64,000 nucleotides of DNA from Nematostella vectensis (taxonomy: Eukaryota; Cnidaria; Anthozoa; Actiniaria; Edwardsiidae), in assembly GCF_932526225.1 (NCBI RefSeq), contig NC_064042.1, positions 248,001 through 312,000 on the forward strand, read 5' to 3'. Position numbers and translations under genes: made by a program. The stretch's first letter is position 1. Each line of letters begins with the position of its first letter. Below, one piece after another: positions 8,805 through 15,863 of this stretch. The notes beneath the pieces were generated by a model. It was not told the DNA's origin. It saw only the letters and a list, made by a program, of their open reading frames with translations, and searched no databases.

Positions 8805-9436
8805 TACGCCGCGGCCACTGCGAGTGCCGACAAACCCGCCTTGAGGGCGGTGTGGTAACTTTTTTCGCCCGGTCCGGGTGCGCTTGCCGTTCCGGCGGCT
8901 GTCATGCTATGCGCAGCATGCATACGTGGAGAGGGGGCAGGCGCTGCGCCCTCTGCGTGCACCTTCGCAGGGGCGGAAGCCTTGCTTCGCCGCCGGGACG
9001 GCACGCGGTCGGTCCCCGGATCAGTCACGTGTTGCACCCTAGGATGCCCACCGGCCATGTTATGAGTACCGACTGGCTTCGTCTCGGTGTTGATCGCGTT
9101 TGGGCCGAGCGTCATGGTATCTGTGGCTTTCTGCAGCTTATTGTTGTAGCCCACGACGCTCTGCGTGTTTATCACCAGATCGCTCGGCATCAGCCACACT
9201 CCTGGTGCGACCGCAAGACTCAGTCTCACCTTGGCCTCCTGCACGGCTAACTGGTACCTTTGCACGCTTTGAGCGATGTCGTTTTCTATGATCGCGTCTT
9301 CAAGCAGCTTCGTGAACTCCGCCTGCGCCTCCATGGCCGGCCCACCGGCCCCGGCGATAGAGGAACGGACGTTTACCTGCGCGCCAAGCACTGTGTAGAC
9401 GAACGCCTCGACCGAGCGATCGAGTCTTCAAAGCCC
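8789..9436 (-). CDS. Element protein with C-terminal tail anchor, function unknown
   Basis: An open frame from about 9436 to TGA at 8789 (the best start is uncertain: no ATG is present before VLGAQVNVRSS, and a GTG lies at 9391). The N-terminal half is alpha-helical (EAQAEFTKLLEDAIIENDIA), the middle is low complexity and basic, and the end is a single hydrophobic segment, LKAGLSALAVAAAYYLF, followed by R and the stop: a tail-anchor pattern. Residues RMHAAHSM come from a palindromic 24-bp insert shared with the gene at 7850. Its 3' end overlaps that gene by 16 bp. The missing ATG may reflect decay or overlap with the upstream gene. Confidence 0.5.
8903..8926 (-). repeat. 24-bp palindromic insert, copy 2
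   Basis: Exact reverse-complement copy of 7991-8014, also read in frame as RMHAAHSM, in the minus-strand gene at 8789-9436. It is next to a second small palindrome, GCCGTTCCGGC (8886-8896), which also occurs at 6587-6597 and, inverted, near 6389-6400. Confidence 0.85.
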
Positions 9437-9444
9437 TGCTTTTG

Positions 9445-10335
9445 TCAGCCCCTCACCTTTGGAAGGCGCAAACCAGCTATATTGCACACCCCATGGTCGT
9501 CGTTGCGTATGTAACCCACCTGCTTCCCACTATTGTACGTCCCACCTTCGTCGCTAAACAGATTGAGGTGGCTCGGGTACTCGTCCGCCGCCGTGTCGTA
9601 GCCACGGATCACGTGCACGTTGCGATACCCCTCCCCCGGGTAGAACACAAACACATCGCCTAGCCCGTGGTTCCGCCCGCCTTTCCATCGGAAGTCCGGC
9701 TTACGCGGCAAACCGAACTCTATACATAGACGCTCGAAAGCGGCCTTCTTGTAGGGGTTACCTTTTTGCGTGAACGGGCTGTCGCCAGGCAGGGTGGCGC
9801 CGAGCTCGTAGAGTATTCTCCGGGCGGTAAAGTAGACGTGAAACCTTAGAAAACCTCTGATGACAGAGGGGAGCGTGGCGAAAGCGCCGTCGGTTAGGGA
9901 CACCCCGCACCCGGCGGTTGCGCACCAGACCGCAAAGTTGAGTTGCTGTGGCCAGTACCCATAGGAAGGCTCCGATAGCCACCGGCGAGACTCCTTGGCG
10001 GACTTGTGCGTGACTACCGTCTCTTTGAATATGTCTCGGACCCTAGTCGTGAACGATTTGTCCTCAGCCACGTGTATCTCTAGCTGCGTGAGTAGTGGGG
10101 TAATGTCTGAGGCCGTGCTCTCCACGGGGGTCGCGGGCACGGCGTAGAGCAACTTTTGCGCGAGGGTCGGAGACCTAGGGAAACCGGGTTTTGCGCGTTT
10201 GACTTGTTCGGCTATAGCGTGTTTGATATGTTCGGCTATAGAGGCTCCCGCCGCAGTTGCCGCCTTCTTCCTCTCTTCCACCTCCCTTCGGGGAATCGCC
10301 TCCTCGTTCAGCATCCGCCAGCCTTCCCAATCCAT
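9445..10335 (-). CDS. Conserved element protein of unknown function, intact frame
   Basis: A full 296-codon frame from ATG 10335 (MDWEGWRMLNEEAIPRREV). A basic, alanine-rich helical N-terminal region is followed by a well-ordered C-terminal half starting SYGYWPQQLNFAVWCATAGC, then VIRGFLRFHVYFTARRILYE and FRWKGGRNHGLGDVFVFYP. From memory, proteins with the YWPQQLNFAVWCAT block are abundant in cnidarian genomes and uncharacterised; I cannot give a function. The position among capsid-type genes suggests a structural or virion role. It is divergent from the gene at 10366 with 30 bp between the ATGs. No frameshift was seen. Confidence 0.65.
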   Translation of the reverse strand: MDWEGWRMLNEEAIPRREVEERKKAATAAGASIAEHIKHAIAEQVKRAKPGFPRSPTLAQKLLYAVPATPVESTASDITPLLTQLEIHVAEDKSFTTRVRDIFKETVVTHKSAKESRRWLSEPSYGYWPQQLNFAVWCATAGCGVSLTDGAFATLPSVIRGFLRFHVYFTARRILYELGATLPGDSPFTQKGNPYKKAAFERLCIEFGLPRKPDFRWKGGRNHGLGDVFVFYPGEGYRNVHVIRGYDTAADEYPSHLNLFSDEGGTYNSGKQVGYIRNDDHGVCNIAGLRLPKVRG

Positions 10336-10365
10336 GCTCAGCCCTATTAAACACGAAGGCGGGCT

Positions 10366-11058
10366 ATGTTCAACACAATGGTGGTCCTACATACTGTGTT
10401 CACCAAAGGCGAACAGACGCTCTTCTTCGAGCTGCCGATAAGGCGCCCACGCTTCGTGGCGCTCCGGCAGTGCTCGCTGTTTAACAGCTGGTATAATCTC
10501 GAGCGGGAGCATCAGATAACGACTATAGCCTCCCTCCCGCTCATCGCTACTCTGCCAGCCGGGCACCACACGGCCGAGTCCATCGTGGAAACGATCAACC
10601 GCGCTGAAAGCAAGATTCTGACCGCGAAGCTGGATCCCCTCACCGGGAAGATCGCGCTCATGTCCAATGGCGTTGCGTTCCTGAATGCCGAGCTTTGCGC
10701 ACTATTTGGCCTAGAGGCTAAAGACGATCAGTTGGGGGGGGGGGGGGGGCTCGCACTGCCCCTTGGGGTGCCCCCACTTAAGGTGACTTTGCCGAAAATA
10801 GAGGCCCTCTACATCTTCTGCGATATCGTAGACCGCACGCAATGCCTCGCCATAGACGAACCTTCAAACGTTCTCGCTTGCCTAGAAACCCGCGGGAGGC
10901 CGCACGAAAAAGTCGTCTATGGACCCGACATCCCCGTTTGTGTCGCAGCATCTTCCTCTGAGTTTGTCTCGAGTATCGAAATATGGATCAGGGATGACCG
11001 CGGTAGACGGGTGGACTTTAAGGGCAAGCCTGTTCGCCTCGTATTAGAGAAAACCTAG
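10366..11058 (+). CDS. Putative minor capsid or penton-like element protein
   Basis: A 230-codon frame from ATG 10366 (an alternative ATG at 10378). It contains FNSWYNLEREHQITTIAS, then IATLPAGHHTAESIVETIN, and ends EIWIRDDRGRRVDFKGKPV plus a hydrophobic strand. Beta-rich composition and a TLPAGHYT-type block resemble small capsid-associated proteins of Polinton-like viruses; this is a guess by pattern, with no catalytic motif to check. A run of about 18 G residues at 10735-10750 encodes a GGGGG stretch and may have expanded by slippage; the frame is nevertheless intact across it. Confidence 0.55.
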   Translation: MFNTMVVLHTVFTKGEQTLFFELPIRRPRFVALRQCSLFNSWYNLEREHQITTIASLPLIATLPAGHHTAESIVETINRAESKILTAKLDPLTGKIALMSNGVAFLNAELCALFGLEAKDDQLGGGGGLALPLGVPPLKVTLPKIEALYIFCDIVDRTQCLAIDEPSNVLACLETRGRPHEKVVYGPDIPVCVAASSSEFVSSIEIWIRDDRGRRVDFKGKPVRLVLEKT

Positions 11059-11074
11059 GTCCGACATAACAAGC

Positions 11075-11689
11075 ATGGCAAACAGCGAAGTTAGCAGCGG
11101 TGCCATATACCCCTCGCTTCCCAGAGTCTGCCCCCCGATTTGCCCGCAAACGCACATGACGCCTACCGCTCCGGCAAGCATCGGCGGCGACGTGCAAAGC
11201 TTCCGACTCCAGAAAATATGTGACACTCAGGCGGTTCTAGACAACGAGATAAAGCATCATCGACAGGTGCGGAAGAAGTATAAGCGCGCCTTTGCCGTTA
11301 CCCATGCTGTGTCTGTGGCATCCGGCATCGCTGCAGGGGCGCTTTCCAGCGCCGGGGTGGGGGTCTCTTCGAGTGGGATAGGGGTTCTGATCGGCGGTCT
11401 GCTGGCAGGGGTCGCTGGGCTGGTCGGTGTCGTGGGCGCGGGGGTAGTCTCTAGGGGTCTTACGAGCAAGGTGGCTAAACACGAAGACACGATGGTTTTA
11501 GCGGAGAGTAAGAAAAACTCGATCAGCGAGCTGGTCTCTAAGGCTCTGCAGGACGGGCATATCTCAGACGAAGAGTTTCGGCTAATACTTCAGGAACAAG
11601 AGAGATACTACGCGCTCAAGGCCGCTATCAGAGCTCGACACGGCCTCGCACCGCGTGAGAAAAAAGCAGGAAAGGGCCCTCCCTGGTGA
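11075..11689 (+). CDS. Element protein with central glycine-rich membrane region
   Basis: ATG 11075, 17 bp after the preceding stop, same strand. A proline-rich start (YPSLPRVCPPICPQ) is followed by an amphipathic helix (LDNEIKHHRQVRKKYKRA), a long hydrophobic and glycine-rich stretch (about residues 75-128: SVASGIAAGALSSAGVGV and then LIGGLLAGVAGLVGVVGAG), and a C-terminal helix (ISDEEFRLILQEQERYYALK). This resembles an uncharacterised family that I recall as frequent in cnidarian genomes. The TGA at 11689 may be premature: another frame from about 11686 to 11757 continues with charged residues (EKMKKRLREIREEFGSEVFE). The role is unknown; membrane insertion is inferred. Confidence 0.6.
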   Translation: MANSEVSSGAIYPSLPRVCPPICPQTHMTPTAPASIGGDVQSFRLQKICDTQAVLDNEIKHHRQVRKKYKRAFAVTHAVSVASGIAAGALSSAGVGVSSSGIGVLIGGLLAGVAGLVGVVGAGVVSRGLTSKVAKHEDTMVLAESKKNSISELVSKALQDGHISDEEFRLILQEQERYYALKAAIRARHGLAPREKKAGKGPPW

Positions 11690-11920
11690 CACGCGAAAAG
11701 ATGAAAAAGAGGCTGCGAGAAATTCGCGAGGAGTTCGGGAGCGAGGTGTTCGAGTAAAACTCAGGTTTAAACGCCACGCCAGCGGCTTTGAATTTACGGC
11801 CGAAAAACGGTTATTCCGCGCTCCGTAGGTTGGCGGCCAAATCCACGTTCCTCGTTTTCACGGCCCTAGCACAAGGCGCTGGCGTCCCCGACATAGATTA
11901 ATGATTGCTAACCATCTCTA

Positions 11921-12026
11921 ATTTACCCATCTACGCGAAGTGTGTTTTGCGTAGATTTACCCATCTACGCGAAGTGTGTTTTGCGTAGATTAATAATCGG
12001 CAATAATTAATCTACGCGAAACGCGT
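11921..12026. repeat. Hairpin repeats next to the right inverted repeat
   Basis: Two perfect 34-bp tandem copies (11921-11954, 11955-11988) each carry the hairpin ATCTACGC ... GCGTAGAT. A third, inverted-like copy starts AATCTACGCGAAACGCG at about 12009. They sit 30-130 bp inside the right inverted repeat and could be binding or processing sites of the element; this is inference. Confidence 0.8.
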
Positions 12027-12054
12027 TTCGGTGCCACTGGAAGCCCCCACCCTG

Positions 12055-12190
12055 GAATGGGGCTGGGGGGTCGGAAGGGGGGGGTGGGGGGGGGGGGTTC
12101 GCGCCTCCCAAGCCTAAGACGGGGGTGGGAGGCCCGGAGGGGCGATCCGCGCCTCCCACTCGTTTCTATGAAACCCCCCAGTCCCCCCCG
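12055..12190 (-). repeat. Right inverted repeat of the element (probable TIR)
   Basis: Reverse-complement partner of 1787-1913, sharing GCGCCTCCCAAGCCTAAG, GGCGATCCGCGCCTCCCA and CTCGTTTCTATGAAACCC, with long G or C homopolymers between and around these blocks. Homopolymer lengths differ between the two arms, as expected for slippage. Confidence 0.65.
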
Positions 12191-13169
12191 ATGCGACACG
12201 AACGAGATCCCCGAAGAAAGCACAAACTCCCTCTATAACGGGCGAACCCCGAACGCTGTTGTTCGACCGAAGACCGGTAGCACACGCAAAAGTATATATG
12301 GCTATTTCTAAAACTTGAGATATTGACTTAGGTAAGCATTTGGCTGTAGGTTCTGTTTGCGTGGATGCACAGGTCCCCCAAGCTAATATGTTTTATTATA
12401 TGGCTACGATAGTACGCGCGCTGTGATTGCCTTATTGGTAGTCGTGACATTCCCGTATTGCCCGTCTCTGAGGGCATTACGGAATTCCGTATTGCCCTAC
12501 AAAAAAAAAAATTACAATCTTCTGTTTTTTGAAATTTTTCCCACCTTCAAACTGCAAAATGAGCGACAGCGAACATTCGAGTAGCGAATTCTAACACCCA
12601 GACAAAGCAGAAATGGTTGGTTGGCGGGCCGTCTTTTTCCGGAACGGGACATTTTGTGAGCGCGCGGAGCTCCATAGGTATAGAGAAATGGAATATAACT
12701 ATGCGACTTTTTCTTGGTCATCGCGCGGGTACACTGTGTGGTCGCCCGCCTGCCCGATGATTTTACAATGTCTCCTTTACACTTTTCCACTATCTGTGAA
12801 TGTTGAATTATTTAATAAAACCCTGACAAATACAGTAAAACCTACAATAATTGGACTTTTTGTGTGTTTTTATTTTGAACATATGGGAACCCTGCGCCTG
12901 TTTCATTTCGCGCGCTTTTCGCAACTCGCTTCCCTCGTAATATAAGCACAACTTTGCTAAAAGAAATATTCGCTCGACAAATAATCCCGCAAACCTTCAA
13001 AAATTCAAGATATGGTAGGAGAAGCAAAGGAGGACTATACTGATAGAGAATGGACTAGTTGAGCTCTAAATTCCATCCAAATCTTTTCACCGACGAACTA
13101 TTCAGAAATCAATGGAACATTGAAACCTTTAATTTACTTAACAAATTGCTGTCACAAACTCCCAAATAG

Positions 13170-13266
13170 ATACCAGAATCTTGGCAAGACAATGTCTAAT
13201 GACGAAAGGGGAACTAAAGATACCAGAATCTTGGCAAGACAATGTCAAATGACGAAAGGGGAACTA
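13170..13266. repeat. Two tandem copies of a 48-bp unit
   Basis: The unit GATACCAGAATCTTGGCAAG followed by ACAATGTC(T/A)AATGACGAAA and GGGGAACT is repeated with a single base change. It is recent, judged by identity. Confidence 0.8.
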
Positions 13267-13915
13267 TAAAGAAAGGAGAAAATATTTTGTCTCTATCAAA
13301 ACGATGGAAAGTGCTAAACCGACGTAAGCTGTGTAAAACTTTATAATTCTTACTAAGTTCAGTTACTCGATAATTTTAATTGCTCATTCTTATAATGTAT
13401 TTCCCTGTAATCCCTAGTAAACAATTTTAACTCGATGCATTGTATCAAGCGGTCTTTCGTCTTTTGTTTGGTTGATATTGTATTTTCATATTAATATACT
13501 CAGTGTTTTTTTTGTACGTTTGAGTTGTTATTTTTTTTATAGAAATGGTTATACTTACATAGAGAAATACAGGGTTGTGTCGTAAAGCGAGTAATTACAA
13601 AACCAAACAATCAACCTACAAGGCTGACAACTCACGCATTAGGCGGGTGTCACAAGATTTAGGACTTCATTACCAAGCCTAGTTTTTGTGAGAATGTTCA
13701 TACATATTCTATATTTCACCCGATTTCACAAGATTTCTGTCCAAATTAGGTTGTCAGCCATGAACCTACAGCATTTATAAAGGACATAAGAAACAAGCCA
13801 CCACTCGGTATCATCGACCACGCAAAGCCTCGGTCGATACACCAAAGCCTCAGTTTGATATTTCCCGGCATGACCTCACTCTCGGTTAGTAAGTAATTAA
13901 TATTTTACGTGTCTC

Positions 13916-14163
13916 ATTCACTGTAAATATAGGGTGCGTTATAATAAAAAAAAATTGGGGCGAAAAATATAATAAAAAAATTCCCTTCAAACTTTTCTAA
14001 CCAGTTTGTGGAGTTGTTATTTAAATCCCTGTGAATTTTCAATCCATTTGGGGCAATATTGAGCGATTGAAGTTTCCAAACTGGTTAGAAAGGTTTAAAG
14101 GTACTTTATTATATTTTTCGTCCCAAATTTTTTTTTGTAACGCACGATATTTTTACAGTGAAT
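13916..14163. mobile_element. Palindromic MITE, about 248 bp
   Basis: Arms of roughly 95 bp are near-perfect reverse complements: the left begins ATTCACTGTAAATATAGG and ends CTAACCAGTTTG, the right begins CAAACTGGTTAG and ends TTTTTACAGTGAAT. The loop is about 60 bp. No coding capacity. It is a typical foldback non-autonomous DNA transposon; I could not define a target-site duplication. Confidence 0.8.
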
Positions 14164-14335
14164 AAGGACATTTTTATGTACTCACAGCATATTTTATGTG
14201 TTCATGCTTTGTTCAGTATCCTGTATATATTTTATGCACACAAGAAAATAACTAGATTCCTTAGATAACTTGATTCCTTAGATTCTAACGCAGAGCATAG
14301 CGCGCGATAGATAGATACACTGTTAGTTTCATGGA

Positions 14336-14830
14336 GTTATTTTTACTCCACTCAGAGAGTAAAAACTACTCTTTGCGATGGAGTACTTTTAAAGGAGTAA
14401 TTTGAACTCCTTTATTGGAGTAAAAACTACTCCACTGAGGAGTAGTTTTTTTGTTTACTCCCTTAACGGAGTAAGTTTTACTCTGCTGAGAATTAGTATC
14501 GAATGTTTATTAGAAAAAGAGTAATTTTCACTCTTGTTGGTCAAATAATGGAGTAAAAAGTACTCTTTTCTGGGAGGTAATTTTAGCAGAGTAAAAGCTG
14601 CTCTAACTATCTGAAGTGAAAAGAGTTATTTTTACTCCAGATGGCCAAGAAATGGAGTAAAAAAGTACTCATTTGAGGGGGTAGGTTTTGAAGAGTAAAA
14701 ACTACTCCAGCCATCTCGTGTTGAAAGAGTAGTTTTTACTCCAGCTGTATCTTTTTAGAGCAGTAACAAACCACTCTAAATATATAAAATAAAGGGAATT
14801 GTTTTTTTACTCTGAATTAGCTGAATTTAA
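14336..14830. repeat. Degenerate GAGTA(A)AAA / TACTCC hairpin array
   Basis: About twenty GAGTA or TACTC motifs at irregular 10-30 bp spacing, mostly as inverted pairs such as GGAGTAAAAACTACTCC and GAGTAGTTTTTACTC. Each pair can form a small hairpin. No open frame crosses it. Confidence 0.75.
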
Positions 14831-14914
14831 GAAGGAAAACGATAGTCTTTATTATATAAGACAAAAGATAAAAAAAATAATTTATCGTATTTATTGGTAT
14901 TGAGACAAAAAACT

Positions 14915-15118
14915 CTACCCTGTGCCTAGGAGTTTCCTAAGATTTCCTAAGTTCGATCAAAACAACAAAATATGATTAAACTTCCTAAAAATTCCTAGGA
15001 TTTCCTAGTATAAGCAGTAGACCAGAAAATCGGAATAATTTGGATATGAAAATGTTAGGAAGAAGATTTGAAGTTCTACAATTTAGGAACTCTTAGGAAA
15101 TTCTTAAGAAATCCTAAA
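14915..15118. repeat. TTCCTAAGA-type inverted repeat segment
   Basis: Repeated TTCCTAAG/TTCCTAGG words on the left (14920-15012) face AGGAACTCTTAGGAAATTC and AAGAAATCCTAAAAG on the right (15080-15118), giving an imperfect palindrome. Probably a decayed MITE. Confidence 0.5.
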
Positions 15119-15149
15119 AGAACATTTTCAATACAAGAACAGGCCTCAC

Positions 15150-15296
15150 CATACTTGCATATATTGTCAGCTATACTATCGGCAAAGAGCAGGGCATTCA
15201 GAATGACCTGGAGACTCAGAAGAACTGGGACAAGGGAGTCATGGACATCCAGGCCATCCAATGACGTCACAGCACCTTGTGACATCTCAAACAAGT
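15150..15296 (-). CDS. Possible orphan exon of an unidentified gene
   Basis: A 147-bp minus-strand segment runs from an acceptor (TTGCAG|ACTTGT) to a donor (TATG|GTGAGG) and is open in one phase, reading LFEMSQGAVTSLDGLDVHDS, then LVPVLLSLQVILNALLFADS. Composition is protein-like. No partner exons are seen nearby, and it lies downstream of NIT2 on the same strand. It may be an exon of another gene extending left, a pseudo-exon, or a transposon-carried fragment. Family not recognised. Confidence 0.3.
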
Positions 15297-15863
15297 CTGC
15301 AAGCTAATGTTATCGAGAGCCCGCATTGTATTAACATGATGTATCAACAAAGTTTGGGTCTCAATGGACGCAAGTGCAAACATGCTGGTGAGAACCAACG
15401 GACATATCCAAGTCACCTTTCTTGTACACAGATCTATCCTATTGTCCTTCTAATAAACTATTCAGATAGGATTTGCAGGAGTAGAGTCAAGTTAAATTCA
15501 TTTCTAAAAAACGTCACTAATAGTTATGAGAATATTCCTATAATAATTAATTACTCGATTACTACTTACACAGTCTCTCAGTATTTCTAATTAATTATTG
15601 GTATTTTTAAAGTATCTATAGAGAAATATTTTGGCTATTTGGGCATCTTACAACACCTATAACTCAGCTGTTTCCTTTGTAGGACACTTGAACTATAGTG
15701 TCCATGTTAACAAAAGGACAGGGATTAATAAATCCCTGAATACAAAAAATACTAGTTATCAACCTTTTTTATACCCATGACTACCCAGGGTCATAACATT
15801 ATGTAACATGGGGGCAGCAGTGCCGTTATCTTTGCTAAGAATATCCATGATTGTCAGGAGTAT

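Larger units (their letters stand above)
1787..12190. mobile_element. Degenerate Polinton/Maverick-like integrated virus element
   Basis: A roughly 10.4-kb block, clearly more GC-rich by eye than its flanks, is bracketed by an inverted repeat and holds the hallmark set of Polintons and related animal viruses: rve integrase, type B DNA polymerase (C-terminal scrap), FtsK/HerA-like packaging ATPase (scrap) and a double-jelly-roll-type major capsid protein. It also carries an SF1 helicase with an HNH domain and several proteins of unknown function. No spliceosomal introns are apparent. Genes lie on both strands in convergent and divergent pairs. The integrase has an internal stop, and the capsid, helicase, membrane-protein and left-hand conserved genes have frameshifts; most of the polymerase is missing and no adenovirus-type protease was found. 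It is therefore read as a non-functional genomic copy. Polintons are commonly 15-20 kb, so this copy is short. Confidence 0.85.
12191..15149. other. Non-coding interval
   Basis: No gene is supported here. Open frames at 12512-13027 lack any family signal and overlap on opposite strands. The interval holds a 48-bp tandem duplication (about 13170-13265, AGATACCAGAATCTTGGCAA type), a palindromic MITE (13916-14163), the GAGTA array (14336-14830) and a TTCCTAAGA-rich inverted segment (14915-15118). Confidence 0.6.

Noticed and set aside
12512-13027. Frames of 61-110 codons in the interval right of the element
   Set aside because: No motif, overlapping on opposite strands, no splice context.
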